The translations under genes were made by a program, and so were the position numbers. A stretch of DNA of 64,000 nucleotides from Clostridium sp. AM33-3 (lineage in GTDB: Bacteria; Bacillota; Clostridia; Lachnospirales; Lachnospiraceae), in the NCBI RefSeq assembly GCF_003480315.1, contig NZ_QUIV01000012.1, forward strand, positions 547 to 64,546. The letters are read 5' to 3'. Shown here one piece after another: positions 1 through 9,224 of this stretch; position 1 is the stretch's first letter; each line of letters starts with the position of its first letter. Under the pieces are notes generated by a model. It was not told the origin of the DNA and searched no databases. It was given only the letters and a program-made list of their open reading frames with translations.

Positions 1-58
1 TTCTGTAGGCCCTCCCCGGAACTTCGGACCCTTTCGTGCTATTCCCTTAAATTGCTAT

Positions 59-922
59 TTAGAATCCGCTGTTGATGATTTTCCAGTCATCGGACTTGGA
101 TTTTCTTGCTATGCTGATGTAGCGGAATGGGTTGCCGTCGCGGCGGTCGAGATTGGTTAGAACCCGGTAGATAATGATGTTGCCGGGACCGTAATCATCT
201 TCGATACCGCTGTTATGGTACTGTGGATCTGAAGAATCTGCGGGGTAAATCTGGTCGACACCCTCAAAGGAGGTAACCTCCTCGGTAAAGTAATATTGTG
301 CCAGTGCTTCTGTGGCGTCAAGTTCCTCCTGGGTAAGAGCTTCCAGATAAGAAGAGTCGGAGGTACTCGTCTCATTTGTGCTCATGCTGTTTCCGGAAAT
401 CTGTCCGGCAAATTCGGATGGAATCATGGAAAGGGCATTGCGGTCTGACTCGGAAAGACTGTAATAAAAATCCAGCCATTTCAAGGTGTCAGAAGAAATT
501 TCTTTTTTCTTTTTGCAGACACCCTGGAATTCTACCGTGTCATCGGCCAGAAACAGTTCATAGGTACCGGAGGCTTCATCAGTCATAACAGCAGCAGCGC
601 CGTCAGCAAGAATGCAGTAGGCAGCTCCCTGGCAGTCAAAATTTGCTTCTTCATTTTTTTGTGGCCGGGTATTCTGAGAAGCTGTCACAGAATGGATGGT
701 GCCGTTTGTGTGATCGGGAATGCTGAAAGCAGTCCGACCTGTATCGTAGTAATAAATGTTATTGATCAGGACGATATTGACAGGCTCTTCGTCTGTCTGC
801 ATATGGGCAGTCTGCGCGCCGGACGTAATGCTGGCCTCTTTTTCAGAGATGCCGCATCCGGTGACGGTGGCTGCAGCGGCCGTCAGAAACAGAAGAGCCA
901 GATATTTTCGGTATTTTTGCAT
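59..922 (-). CDS. Putative lipoprotein of unknown function
   Basis: 287 aa. The N-terminus is a lipoprotein signal: a basic start, a hydrophobic stretch and the lipobox-like TVTGCG, with Cys at about residue 23, so the protein is predicted to be exported and lipid-anchored. The mature part is acidic and low in hydrophobicity. The C-terminal 80 residues (around VTSFEGVDQIYPADSS and the closing KSDDWKIINSGF) resemble the small secreted domains that follow lipoprotein anchors in Firmicutes (DUF4829-like), but I cannot name the family with certainty. An ATTATAGCA element at 952-960 reads as an extended -10 (TGCTATAAT) on the minus strand. The gene is monocistronic and divergent from the MATE gene. 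Confidence 0.75.
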   Translation of the reverse strand: MQKYRKYLALLFLTAAAATVTGCGISEKEASITSGAQTAHMQTDEEPVNIVLINNIYYYDTGRTAFSIPDHTNGTIHSVTASQNTRPQKNEEANFDCQGAAYCILADGAAAVMTDEASGTYELFLADDTVEFQGVCKKKKEISSDTLKWLDFYYSLSESDRNALSMIPSEFAGQISGNSMSTNETSTSDSSYLEALTQEELDATEALAQYYFTEEVTSFEGVDQIYPADSSDPQYHNSGIEDDYGPGNIIIYRVLTNLDRRDGNPFRYISIARKSKSDDWKIINSGF

Positions 923-951
923 AATAATTCTCCAAACTTAATCGTTCTGTC

Positions 952-960
952 ATTATAGCA
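952..960 (-). promoter_or_regulatory. Extended -10 promoter element of the lipoprotein gene
   Basis: TGCTATAAT on the minus strand, about 30 bases before the ATG at 922. No good -35 hexamer is seen at the usual distance. Confidence 0.45.
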
Positions 961-1027
961 AGTACGGGACAAAAAAGCTTTAAGATATTTTTAATTTTAG
1001 ATTACTTCTTGGATACAGGGATGGGAA

Positions 1028-1056
1028 TTGACGAAAAATAGAAAATACGTTATCAT
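1028..1056 (+). promoter_or_regulatory. Sigma-A promoter of the MATE gene
   Basis: TTGACG (1028-1033), a 17-base spacer and TATCAT (1051-1056), about 30 bases upstream of the start at 1088. GGGGAGG at about 1071-1077 is the ribosome binding site. Confidence 0.6.
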
Positions 1057-1087
1057 GAAAGGACAGTAATGGGGAGGTTTTTGCAGC

Positions 1088-2467
1088 ATGACAAAAGAAA
1101 AATCAAAGGGGAATCAGATCACGGAGGGCATCATCTGGCAGCAGCTGCTGTTCTTTTTCTTTCCGATCCTGTTTGGGACTTTTTTCCAGCAGCTTTATAA
1201 TGCGGCAGATGCCATGATCGTGGGACGGTTTGTGGGAAAGGAAGCCTTGTCGGCGGTGGGAGGCTCCACCAGTATGCTGACGCAGCTGATCGTAGGCTTT
1301 TTCGTAGGCCTGTCATCCGGTGCATCAGTGATCGTTTCCCAGTATTATGGGGCAAAACGGCCGGAAATGGTGGGATATGCGGTTCATACAGCATTGATGT
1401 TCAGTATCCTTTCCGGAATTGTGCTCATGTTTGTGGGAATCGGTCTGGCACCGTTTCTGTTGGAGTCTATGGGAACGCCGGAAGATGTGCTGGGGCTTTC
1501 GGTAGTATATCTGAGAATTTACTTTGCCGGTATCATTGCCAATCTGGTTTATAATGTGGGGGCAGCCATTCTGCGTGCAGTAGGAGATTCCAAACGACCG
1601 CTGTATTTTTTGGCGGCAAGTTGTATGGTCAACATTGCTCTGGACATCGTGCTGGTCGTATTTTTCCGTCTGGGAGTTGTGGGAGCGGCCATTGCCACGA
1701 TCCTGTCCCAGCTTTTCAGTGCATTTCTGGTAGTAGTCTGTCTGATCCGCACAAAGGATATGCACCGGCTTGTGTTAAGGAAACTCCGCCTGGATGGGCG
1801 GATGCTGAAGCGCATCATCCGCATAGGCCTTCCGGCGGGCATGCAGTCTGTGATGTATGGCCTTTCCAATGTCATTATCCAGTCGGGCATCAATTCGCTT
1901 GGAACCAATACGGTGGCGGCGTGGGCGGCATACAGTAAGCTGGATTCCATGTTTTGGATGATGATCAATGCCTTTGGCATATCGATTACGACCTTTGTAG
2001 GACAGAATTACGGTGCAGGAAAGATGGATCGGGTGCACCGTGGTGTGCGGACCTGCATGGTCATGACGGTACTGGCATCTCTTGGCATGTCATTTTTCAT
2101 CTACCGATATGGTGTGTATGGGTATGAGCTGTTTACCACAGATCAGGATGTTATTTCTATAGGCATTGCCATGATGCGTTATCTGGCGCCCCTGTATGTG
2201 GAGTATGTGGCTATCGAGATTCTGTCAGGTTCCCTGCGTGGTGTGGGAGACTGCTGGTGTCCTATGATCATCAGCCTACTGGGAGTTTGTGTTCTGCGAG
2301 TTGGATGGATTCTGATCGCTGTGCCGTTAAAGCGTGATATTTATACGATCATGTTCAGCTATCCGCTGACCTGGGTTACCACAACAGTACTGTTTGTGAT
2401 TTACTATCTGTTCTTTGGAAAGCTGAAAAGAGAGAGAGCAGGCATAAGAAAAGCTGCTGGTGCGTAA
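1088..2467 (+). CDS. MATE family efflux transporter
   Basis: 459 aa, the usual length for a multidrug and toxic compound extrusion transporter, predicted to have about 12 membrane segments in two halves. The first half carries the family pattern IWQQLLFFFFPILFGTFFQQLYNAADAMIVGRFVGKEALSAVGG split over residues 18-62. The second half repeats it (GLPAGMQSVMYGLSNVIIQSGINSLGTNTVAAWA). The family exports cationic drugs or metabolites in exchange for Na+ or H+; this subgroup is the Clostridia NorM/DinF-like branch. The substrate cannot be read from sequence. The gene has its own promoter and ends inside a strong terminator hairpin. Confidence 0.93.
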   Translation: MTKEKSKGNQITEGIIWQQLLFFFFPILFGTFFQQLYNAADAMIVGRFVGKEALSAVGGSTSMLTQLIVGFFVGLSSGASVIVSQYYGAKRPEMVGYAVHTALMFSILSGIVLMFVGIGLAPFLLESMGTPEDVLGLSVVYLRIYFAGIIANLVYNVGAAILRAVGDSKRPLYFLAASCMVNIALDIVLVVFFRLGVVGAAIATILSQLFSAFLVVVCLIRTKDMHRLVLRKLRLDGRMLKRIIRIGLPAGMQSVMYGLSNVIIQSGINSLGTNTVAAWAAYSKLDSMFWMMINAFGISITTFVGQNYGAGKMDRVHRGVRTCMVMTVLASLGMSFFIYRYGVYGYELFTTDQDVISIGIAMMRYLAPLYVEYVAIEILSGSLRGVGDCWCPMIISLLGVCVLRVGWILIAVPLKRDIYTIMFSYPLTWVTTTVLFVIYYLFFGKLKRERAGIRKAAGA

Positions 2468-2487
2468 GTTCACCAGCAGCTTTTGAA
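2451..2487 (+). terminator. Terminator overlapping the MATE stop codon
   Basis: AAGCTGCTGGTG (2451-2462) pairs with CACCAGCAGCTT (2471-2482) around a short loop, followed by TT. The stop codon lies in the loop. It sits between convergent genes and may act on both strands. Confidence 0.75.
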
Positions 2488-2501
2488 GTTTGGAGTGTTT
2501 T

Positions 2502-3920
2502 TTACATATCTGGAACCGGGGTCGGCCTGGATTTGTCGAAGATGTCTTCGGCGTGGAACAGATCCTCCAGCTTGCGGGATCGCCCTTCTGACTCTGCGGT
2601 CATATCTTTCCACATTCGGTAGCCATCAAGATTTCTTCGTCCCTGGCGCAGGTAATCATCGCCGAGCTGTATCCAGTACTGGCTGGAATCGACATTGCAG
2701 AAGTAGCGGAAGCCTGCGTTGTAAAGATAGCGGAAGCGCTCATTTTCCATGGTGTATGGATGCCAGTCGCCTAGATCTGCCCCAAATGGGAAGAGGATGA
2801 TGTCGGTGGGACCAATCAGAGATTCGACTTCGGATTCCCATTTGTCGGTGTCAGACTGGAAACGCTCCCATTCTACAGTACCGAGATCCAGGTGTCCCCA
2901 GCTGTGGGAGGCAAGCTCCCAGCCATGCTCCCGCAGACATTGGGCAACTTCTGCAGCTGCCTGGCGGTCCTGCTCATAAGTTTCAGAACCGGCATAGGAA
3001 GAGGATGTACGGTAGCCGAGAATGCCTTCATAGCCGGTAAAGGCCAATACTGCGCGTGCACCTTTGTAGGAAAAATCAGGATGTTGTTCGCAGAATTTTT
3101 CAAGGATCGGAACCAGGTCGTAGTCTCCTGTAGTGACGGTGCCGTCATCAAGGACCATCTGGCAGGTTGGCTTTCCGTCTTCACCGATAACAATACGGTC
3201 TGCGAAGCCGTCTCCGCTCATGTATGGGTAGTAGCAAAGGTCATCCTGGGACATGACAAACGGGATTTTGCCAGGCGGCAGCATGATGTCTCCTGCCTTC
3301 ATGACAGTATTGCCGTTTTCATCTGTGGTTTCGTATGCCATATCATGAAGCTTTACGAGAACATATCCTTTTTCGTATAAGGTTTCCAGAATTTTATTAA
3401 ATTCGTCGATGGTGGTCATGACCTGATTGTAGCCGTTCTCATCCCGGTCACCGTCGAAGGATTTGGATGGATCTGCAATCAGCGTGTGAAAAAACACGTG
3501 GGTGATTTTGCTGATGGGGGTGCGAACCAGAGTTGTTTTTGTGGTTTCGTATCCGGCAATGGCAGAAACGACCTCCGGATCAGTAGCAAATTCTTCGGAA
3601 CCTTTTAACAGTTCGATGGCGGCATCATAGTCATAACCGGAAGCCAGCAGATAGGCCTGGTGGAGCAGATCTGCAGCCGGGGTCTCCGGCATCACGAATC
3701 CGTCCCCCTCAGTGGGCGCTTCCGTATTGTCCGGCTCCGTAGAGATGACAATGCTGCCGGTGCTGCCGGGGTCATGGTTTTGATGCTGTTTTCTAAGAAA
3801 AAAAATACCGGTCCCAAGCGCGCCGATCAGTACAATGCAGGCGGCAGCCGCCAGAAAGCGCGGCAACCTGGAACGGCGGTGACTGCGCCTGTAAGACTTG
3901 CCGGAATAATATAGATTCAT
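2502..3920 (-). CDS. Membrane-anchored polysaccharide deacetylase (NodB domain)
   Basis: 472 aa from the ATG at 3920, chosen because GGGG precedes it at 3927-3930 and because the longer reading adds 16 unlikely residues. The order is a basic cytoplasmic tail, one membrane segment (FLAAAACIVLIGALGTGIFFL), an acidic linker, and an extracellular carbohydrate esterase 4 domain. Motif 1 is seen as PFVMSQDDLCYY (metal-binding DD), motif 2 as SHSWGH (H-x-x-x-H), and a later motif as FPFGADLGDWH. The family removes N-acetyl groups from peptidoglycan or other surface polymers. It is convergent with the MATE gene and divergent from the carboxypeptidase gene, which also acts on the cell wall. Confidence 0.85.
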   Translation of the reverse strand: MNLYYSGKSYRRSHRRSRLPRFLAAAACIVLIGALGTGIFFLRKQHQNHDPGSTGSIVISTEPDNTEAPTEGDGFVMPETPAADLLHQAYLLASGYDYDAAIELLKGSEEFATDPEVVSAIAGYETTKTTLVRTPISKITHVFFHTLIADPSKSFDGDRDENGYNQVMTTIDEFNKILETLYEKGYVLVKLHDMAYETTDENGNTVMKAGDIMLPPGKIPFVMSQDDLCYYPYMSGDGFADRIVIGEDGKPTCQMVLDDGTVTTGDYDLVPILEKFCEQHPDFSYKGARAVLAFTGYEGILGYRTSSSYAGSETYEQDRQAAAEVAQCLREHGWELASHSWGHLDLGTVEWERFQSDTDKWESEVESLIGPTDIILFPFGADLGDWHPYTMENERFRYLYNAGFRYFCNVDSSQYWIQLGDDYLRQGRRNLDGYRMWKDMTAESEGRSRKLEDLFHAEDIFDKSRPTPVPDM

Positions 3921-4043
3921 ATGGTAAACCCCTTTATATTTATGTAAATTTCTTCCTGCTTCCATCATAGCATAGAACCGGAAAAATAGCCATAGATTGC
4001 AGTAAAAGAGATTGCTGCTTGCGCAGTAATGAGGGGGAAAACT

Positions 4044-5432
4044 GTGAGAAAACTTGTGAAGCAGGCAGTAATGCCTGTGTGCGTCAGTTTGCTGGTAAAT
4101 CTGACTGTTTCATCTGCCTGGGCAGGACAAAAAAACCGGGGATACATCACGGTGCAGGAAAGCTGCTGCCAGACGATGGAAAGCCGGACGAAACAGAAAA
4201 TACGATATGAGACAGCGGAAAACCGGGCAGAGCAGAAAATACGATATGAGACAGCGGAAAACCGGGCAGAGCAGAAAATGCGGTATCAGACAGCGGAAAG
4301 CCGGACAGAGCAGAAGAATCCGGAAGGCAGCCAGACGTTACAGATTCAGGCGCCCGGCGCGGTCTTGATGGAGGCTTCTACAGGACAGATCATTTACGAA
4401 AAGAATGCGGATGAGCGGAGAAGTCCGGCCAGCATTACCAAGATTATGACGCTGATTCTGATCTTTGATGCCATCGATGCAGGAAAAATACGGCTGGATG
4501 ATGAGGTGGTGACCAGTGCTCACGCAAAATCCATGGGTGGTTCCCAGGTGTTTCTGGAGGAGGGGGAAATTCAGACGGTAGAAACACTGATCAAGTGCAT
4601 TGTCATTGCCTCAGGCAACGATGCGTCTGTAGCTATGGCGGAATACATATCGGGTTCGGAGGCTGCCTTTGTTCAGAGTATGAATGAGCGGGCAAAGGGA
4701 CTTGGAATGACAGGCACGCACTTTGTAGACTGCTGTGGTCTGACGGAGTCGCCGGAACATCTTACTACGGCCCGGGATATTGCTGTCATGTCGCGGGAGC
4801 TGATTACGAAATATCCTCAGATTCATAATTACTCTACCATATGGATGGAGAATATTACCCATGTAACAAAGCAGGGAAGCAGGGAATTTGGGCTTTCCAA
4901 TACGAACAGACTTTTGAAAATGGCAACGAACTATCGTGTGACCGGTTTAAAAACCGGTTCTACATCCATGGCAAAATACTGTCTGTCCGCTACTGCGGAG
5001 AAGGATGGCGTGCGGCTGATCGCAGTGATCATGGCGGCACCGGATTACAAGGCACGCTTCGCGGATGCCCAGATATTGTTAAATTACGGATATGCAAATT
5101 GCAGGCTCTATGAGGATCAGGAGATGCCAATGCTCAAGGATATGGAAGTGAGGGATGGCGTGGAATCTTCAGTGCAGCTTCAGTATGCGGGAGGCTTTTC
5201 TTATCTGGGTCTTGGTGGGGAAGATTTTTCTTCGATAGAAAAAAAGCTTCTGCTGCCGGAAGCGCTGCAGGCTCCGGTTACAAAAGGTGAGAAAGCCGGA
5301 GTGCTGCGTTATGAGCTGGATGGAAAGGCACTGGGCGAAGTGGATATTCTGACTGCGGGTGATGTAGAGCAGGCTGGATTTTCGGACTATCTGCAGGCTG
5401 TTTTTCGCGTCTGGAGTCTCAGGTCTGAGTAA
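4044..5432 (+). CDS. D-alanyl-D-alanine carboxypeptidase (DacF/PBP5 type)
   Basis: 462 aa from the GTG at 4044, which has GAGGGGG at 4031-4037 at good spacing; an ATG at 4029 lies upstream of that ribosome binding site and is less likely. Signal peptide: MRKLVKQAVMPVCVSLLVN to AWA|GQ. Next comes a hydrophilic linker with a 13-residue repeat (see the repeat entry), then the serine peptidase S11 domain with S-x-x-K in SPASITK, S-G-N in IASGNDAS and K-T-G in GLKTGST. A C-terminal beta domain of the PBP5 type ends without a clear membrane anchor. The enzyme trims the terminal D-Ala from peptidoglycan stem peptides outside the membrane. Confidence 0.92.
   Translation: MRKLVKQAVMPVCVSLLVNLTVSSAWAGQKNRGYITVQESCCQTMESRTKQKIRYETAENRAEQKIRYETAENRAEQKMRYQTAESRTEQKNPEGSQTLQIQAPGAVLMEASTGQIIYEKNADERRSPASITKIMTLILIFDAIDAGKIRLDDEVVTSAHAKSMGGSQVFLEEGEIQTVETLIKCIVIASGNDASVAMAEYISGSEAAFVQSMNERAKGLGMTGTHFVDCCGLTESPEHLTTARDIAVMSRELITKYPQIHNYSTIWMENITHVTKQGSREFGLSNTNRLLKMATNYRVTGLKTGSTSMAKYCLSATAEKDGVRLIAVIMAAPDYKARFADAQILLNYGYANCRLYEDQEMPMLKDMEVRDGVESSVQLQYAGGFSYLGLGGEDFSSIEKKLLLPEALQAPVTKGEKAGVLRYELDGKALGEVDILTAGDVEQAGFSDYLQAVFRVWSLRSE
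4194..4310 (+). repeat. Three 39-bp tandem repeats in the carboxypeptidase linker
   Basis: Units 4194-4232, 4233-4271 and 4272-4310 each encode QK(I/M)RY(E/Q)TAE(N/S)R(A/T)E. The first two units are identical; the third differs at a few bases. A partial copy (SRTK) precedes them. The repeats lie between the signal peptide and the catalytic domain and look like a length-variable spacer. Confidence 0.9.
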
Positions 5433-5514
5433 AATAACCCGAAAACGGAAACGTGAGATGGCGGCTGTCATACAATGTAGGTATTAAGAACAGTTTCGGG
5501 AGGATTTGAAAAGT

Positions 5515-6507
5515 ATGAAAAAAGCAATGCGGGTTCTGCTGGCAGGCTTTCTTGCGTGTGCAGCGCTGTGCGGCTGTGGGAAGGAAACATCCGGCCGGAC
5601 ACCGGTAACGCTGTATGAGGTGGCACATTCGATTTTTTACGCACCGCAGTATGCTGCCATCGAATTGGGATATTTTCAGGAAGAAGGGATCGATCTGACT
5701 CTGGTAAACGGGGCAGGGGCAGATAAGGTCATGACAGCCATGCTGGCAGGAGATGCGGATATCGGCTTTATGGGATCGGAAGCCAGCATCTATACCTACG
5801 CCCAGGGAGCGGAGGATTATGCAGTCAATTTTGCGCAGCTGACCCAACGGGCCGGAAACTTTCTGGTTGCACGTCAGCCGGATCCGGATTTTACCTGGCA
5901 GAAATTAAAGGGCAGCCGGGTGTTGGGCGGACGTGCAGGCGGTATGCCGCAGATGGTCTTTGAGTATATCTTAAAAAAGAACGGAATTGATCCCAAAACA
6001 GACCTGACTATGGATCAGAGTATTCAGTTTGGCCTGACAGCAGCAGCCTTTACCAGTGACCAGTCGGATTATACGGTGGAATTTGAGCCATTTGCTACAG
6101 GACTGGAATTGGAAGGAAACGGATATGTAGTCGCATCTCTGGGAACGGATTCCGGCTACGTGCCGTATACAGCTTACTGTGCGAAGAAAAGCTATCTTGC
6201 CATGCATCCGGATCTCATCCAGAGATTTACAAGCGCGCTCCAGAAAGGAATGGATTATGTGAATTCCCACACAGCGGAAGAAATCGCAAAGACCATCCAG
6301 CCACAGTTTTCGGATACTCCGCTGGAAAATATCACAAAAATCGTGAAACGATATCAGGATCAGGATACCTGGAAGGAGAATCTGATCTTTGAGAGGTCCA
6401 GCTTTGAATTGCTGGAAAATATTCTGGAGGAAGCAGGAGAGCTGCAGACGCGTGTGCCGTATGAGGATCTGGTAACAACACAATTCGCAGAGGAGGCAGT
6501 AAAATAG
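5515..6507 (+). CDS. NMT1/THI5-like ABC substrate-binding lipoprotein
   Basis: 330 aa from the ATG at 5515; a TTG at 5506 is too close to GGGAGG at 5498-5503. The lipobox is in AALCGCG. The fold matches the ThiY/SsuA/NMT1 group of periplasmic binding proteins: an early EVAHSIFYAPQYAAIELGYFQEEGIDLTLVN, a central DADIGFMGSEA, and VLGGRAGGMPQMVFEYILKKNGID. Such proteins deliver thiamine precursors, sulfonates or similar small organics to a permease and ATPase. Neither partner lies beside it, so it is an orphan here or acts with a transporter elsewhere. It follows the carboxypeptidase on the same strand but has its own signals. Confidence 0.85.
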   Translation: MKKAMRVLLAGFLACAALCGCGKETSGRTPVTLYEVAHSIFYAPQYAAIELGYFQEEGIDLTLVNGAGADKVMTAMLAGDADIGFMGSEASIYTYAQGAEDYAVNFAQLTQRAGNFLVARQPDPDFTWQKLKGSRVLGGRAGGMPQMVFEYILKKNGIDPKTDLTMDQSIQFGLTAAAFTSDQSDYTVEFEPFATGLELEGNGYVVASLGTDSGYVPYTAYCAKKSYLAMHPDLIQRFTSALQKGMDYVNSHTAEEIAKTIQPQFSDTPLENITKIVKRYQDQDTWKENLIFERSSFELLENILEEAGELQTRVPYEDLVTTQFAEEAVK

Positions 6508-6531
6508 CATACGGGTAATTTAATACGCTGA

Positions 6532-6570
6532 ATCACGAAAATGTCTGTGACAAACGGACATTTTCGTGAT
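6532..6570 (+). terminator. Perfect hairpin between the binding protein and the HAD gene
   Basis: ATCACGAAAATGTC (6532-6545) pairs with GACATTTTCGTGAT (6557-6570) around an 11-base loop. There is no clean T-run, so it is either a weak terminator of the upstream gene or an operator in front of the HAD gene. Confidence 0.5.
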
Positions 6571-6608
6571 ATGATGAAAAGAGATTATTTGCATGGAGAG
6601 TAAAGCTT

Positions 6609-7439
6609 ATGAATTATAAAATAATCGTTCTGGATCTGGATGGAACCTTAACTAATAGGGACAAGGTAATCACTCCGAGAACAAAACAGAGTCTGATGGA
6701 AGCGCAGAAGCGGGGGATCAAAGTAGTCTTGGCTTCCGGCAGGCCGACCTACGGCGTAGTGCCTCTGGCGCAGGAACTGGAACTGGAGAACTATGGCGGT
6801 TATATCCTGTCATTCAATGGAGGGATGATCACGGACTGCTGCACAAGGAAAGTCATTTTCAAGCAGGAGCTTCCGGTGGAGGCCAACCGCCGCATTGTTG
6901 AGCTGGCGAAAAAGGAGCAGGTAGATATTCTGACCTATCAGGATACGCAGATCCTTACCAATAATCCGGAAAACCGCTACGCCAAGCTGGAATCCAGGAT
7001 CAATCATCTGAAACTGAAGCAGGTAGATAATCTGGAAGAGTATCTGGATTTTCCGGTTCCCAAATTCCTTATGCTGGATGACGGGGATTATCTGGCACTG
7101 GTAGAGGCTCGTGTGAAAGCAGCATTGGGAAAGAATTTCAGTGTATATCGTTCTGATCCGTTTTTCCTGGAGATTCTGCCGCGGAACATTGACAAGGCCC
7201 AGAGCCTTGCACAGCTGTTAAAGCTGCTTGGCATGAAACGGGAGGAGATGATTGCCTGCGGTGACGGTTATAATGATCTTTCCATGATCGAGTTTGCCGG
7301 ACTTGGCGTAGCCATGGAAAATGCGGTTCGGCCGGTGCGCAGTGCGGCCGATTATGTTACCTTCTCCAACAACGATGACGGCGTGGCCCATGTAGTGGAG
7401 AAATTCTTACTGTACACGGATAGGCATTTTCTGAACTAA
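6609..7439 (+). CDS. Cof-type HAD-IIB family phosphatase
   Basis: 276 aa. HAD motif I is LDLDGTLT at residues 8-15 (nucleophile Asp); motif II is VLASGRP; a conserved Lys is near DKAQSL; motif IV is GDGYNDLSM. Between motifs II and III is the C2B-type cap, which assigns it to the IIB (Cof/YidA-like) subgroup that hydrolyses sugar phosphates, nucleotides or cofactor phosphates in the cytoplasm. The natural substrate cannot be told from sequence. GGAGAG precedes the ATG. Confidence 0.92.
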   Translation: MNYKIIVLDLDGTLTNRDKVITPRTKQSLMEAQKRGIKVVLASGRPTYGVVPLAQELELENYGGYILSFNGGMITDCCTRKVIFKQELPVEANRRIVELAKKEQVDILTYQDTQILTNNPENRYAKLESRINHLKLKQVDNLEEYLDFPVPKFLMLDDGDYLALVEARVKAALGKNFSVYRSDPFFLEILPRNIDKAQSLAQLLKLLGMKREEMIACGDGYNDLSMIEFAGLGVAMENAVRPVRSAADYVTFSNNDDGVAHVVEKFLLYTDRHFLN

Positions 7440-7536
7440 AAATACCGTTAGAACTATAGACTTTACAATTTTAGTGTGATAAACTGTTAAAAGTAAAACA
7501 TCAGAAGGATGCATTTTAAGAAGGGAATTATACAGA

Positions 7537-7881
7537 ATGAACAAGAAAATCAAGACAGAGGCTGTAGATCATCTGTTTGAAGCTATTTTAACATTAAAAA
7601 CGCCGGAGGAGTGCTATATCTTTTTTGAAGACGTGTGCACAGTCAATGAGCTGTTATCGTTGTCTCAGCGTTATGAGGTGGCAAAGATGCTGCGTGAAAA
7701 GCGCACTTATCTTGAAATTGCGGACAAGACCGGAGCATCTACCGCAACCATCAGCCGCGTGAACCGATCCTTAAATTACGGAAATGATGGTTATGATATG
7801 GTATTTGCCCGTATTGCAGCGAAACAGGCAGCAGACAACGGACAGACAGAAGACCAGGAAGAAACGCAGAGTGAAAACTAA
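7537..7881 (+). CDS. YerC/YecD family TrpR-related DNA-binding protein
   Basis: 114 aa. The core (VDHLFEAILTLKTPEECYIFFEDVCTVNELLSLSQRYEVAKML followed by the helix-turn-helix YLEIADKTGASTATISRVNRSL, about residues 67-88) matches the TrpR-like YerC family of Firmicutes, which has the Trp repressor fold but no known tryptophan role. An acidic, Gln-rich tail follows. It sits in the usual stand-alone setting and ends just before a bidirectional terminator. Confidence 0.88.
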   Translation: MNKKIKTEAVDHLFEAILTLKTPEECYIFFEDVCTVNELLSLSQRYEVAKMLREKRTYLEIADKTGASTATISRVNRSLNYGNDGYDMVFARIAAKQAADNGQTEDQEETQSEN

Positions 7882-7895
7882 TATCAAAAAACAGT

Positions 7896-7928
7896 AAAAA
7901 AGTGATGCGCATGCGGCATCACTTTTTT
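7896..7928. terminator. Bidirectional terminator
   Basis: AAAAAAGTGATGC and GCATCACTTTTTT are self-complementary around a short loop, with A- and T-runs on either side. It separates convergent genes. Confidence 0.85.
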
Positions 7929-8542
7929 GCTTTCTTTGTTTTGGAATCAGGGATGCTCTCCTCACGGAGCTGATCGATCAGCATCTCGATCATGTGCTTT
8001 TTTAGATAGACATCGAAGGAAAGTTCGCTAATAAAGGCAAACAGCTGCAGATATTCCTGATCTTCGCTGTCTGTGTCCGTGAAAGTAAGACAGCTGTCTT
8101 CGAATTTTGCACGGATATCCTCTTTCAGGCGATCCATCTGAAGGGCTTCGCGCGAAAATACTTCTTCGTAGATATCGCTGAGGTTCAGTCCGCTGTCGAT
8201 ATGGAAATGCTGTTCGGTGACCGGACGGAAGAGCTGTTCAATGTCTCCGATGGAAAGCAGGTTTTTGTAGTAGTAGATGAACAGCAGCAGGAGAATATGC
8301 TCCTTGCTGTATTTTTTGCGGACCGGGGCGGGAAGCAGGCGGTTTTTGGCATAGTTGTTGATCATGGTTTTGGTGAGGGCCTTGTCCTCCGGGCTGCGCT
8401 TGGTCTTCTTTAAGTGCTCCTCCATAAAAGAAGTTACCTGGTCCATATATAAATCCACTTCGGGAATCTTCTCTGTTTTGATATAGGAGATGGAATCTAA
8501 CCAGCTCAGAATATCGGATAGTCTTTCGGAATTGTTTTTCAT
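7919..8542 (-). CDS. DUF1836 domain protein, MerR-like regulator
   Basis: 207 aa. The middle (ALTKTMINNYAKNRLLPAPVRKKYSKEHILLLLFIYYYKNLLSIGDIEQLF) is the DUF1836 signature: a winged-helix motif like that of MerR proteins, with the LLPAP turn. The family is widespread in Clostridia as a presumed transcriptional regulator; targets are unknown. It is convergent with the yerC-like gene and shares its terminator. AGGTGACATC precedes the start. Confidence 0.85.
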   Translation of the reverse strand: MKNNSERLSDILSWLDSISYIKTEKIPEVDLYMDQVTSFMEEHLKKTKRSPEDKALTKTMINNYAKNRLLPAPVRKKYSKEHILLLLFIYYYKNLLSIGDIEQLFRPVTEQHFHIDSGLNLSDIYEEVFSREALQMDRLKEDIRAKFEDSCLTFTDTDSEDQEYLQLFAFISELSFDVYLKKHMIEMLIDQLREESIPDSKTKKAKK

Positions 8543-8665
8543 GATGTCACCTCTTGCACTTTATTATATAGTATTGAAAACCAGATGGCAAGAGGGAAAG
8601 CACTGATTGAGATAAAACGAAAAGTTATAAAGCTAACAAAAGGTCATAATCATTGTGAAAAGGGA

Positions 8666-8694
8666 TTGAATTTTTTATTCGGAGTGTTTATAAT
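8666..8694 (+). promoter_or_regulatory. Promoter of ridA
   Basis: TTGAAT (8666-8671), a 17-base spacer and TATAAT (8689-8694). AAAGGAGAACG lies just before the start at 8734. Confidence 0.75.
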
Positions 8695-8733
8695 AAGAAA
8701 TTACAAAGATTAAACAAAGGAGAACGATTTCTT

Positions 8734-9114
8734 ATGAAAAAAGTATTAGCAACGAACAATGCTCCGGCCGCAATCGGACCATATTCCCAGGCAATCCACG
8801 CAGACAAATTTGTATTTGTTTCCGGTCAGCTCCCAATCGACCCGGCTACCGGCGAGTTTGCAGGCGCAGACATTGCTGCACAGACGAAGCAGTCCTTAAC
8901 CAATATCAAGAACATTCTTGAGAGTGACGGACTGAGCATGGCTAACGTAGTAAAGACCACCGTTCTGTTAAACAACATTGCTGATTTCGGCGCCATGAAC
9001 GAGGTTTATGCTACCTTCTTTGAGGGTGCTTGCCCGGCAAGAGCAGCTTTTGAGGTTGCAGCACTTCCGAAGGGTGCACTGGTTGAGATCGAGGCTATTG
9101 CATACGCTGAATAA
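8734..9114 (+). CDS. ridA: RidA family reactive intermediate deaminase
   Basis: 126 aa, the exact family length. It starts [21 protein letters not shown] and carries [14 protein letters not shown], the Arg of [22 protein letters not shown] (the substrate-carboxylate-binding Arg region) and the closing IEAIAYAE. RidA enzymes hydrolyse 2-aminoacrylate and related enamines and imines released by PLP enzymes, protecting the cytosol. Single gene with a strong promoter. Confidence 0.95.
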   Translation: MKKVLATNNAPAAIGPYSQAIHADKFVFVSGQLPIDPATGEFAGADIAAQTKQSLTNIKNILESDGLSMANVVKTTVLLNNIADFGAMNEVYATFFEGACPARAAFEVAALPKGALVEIEAIAYAE

Positions 9115-9224
9115 TCTGAAAAGAAAAATAAGACAGGCATCGTGAACAAAGGTTTGCGGTGCCCCTTTTTTTGTGGTAAGATGTAACGAGCATTTATCAA
9201 TGATTTTGAAAGGATTACAGCACA

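Noticed and set aside
1..58. Possible end of a gene upstream of the lipoprotein
   Set aside because: Too short to show any coding or structural signal.
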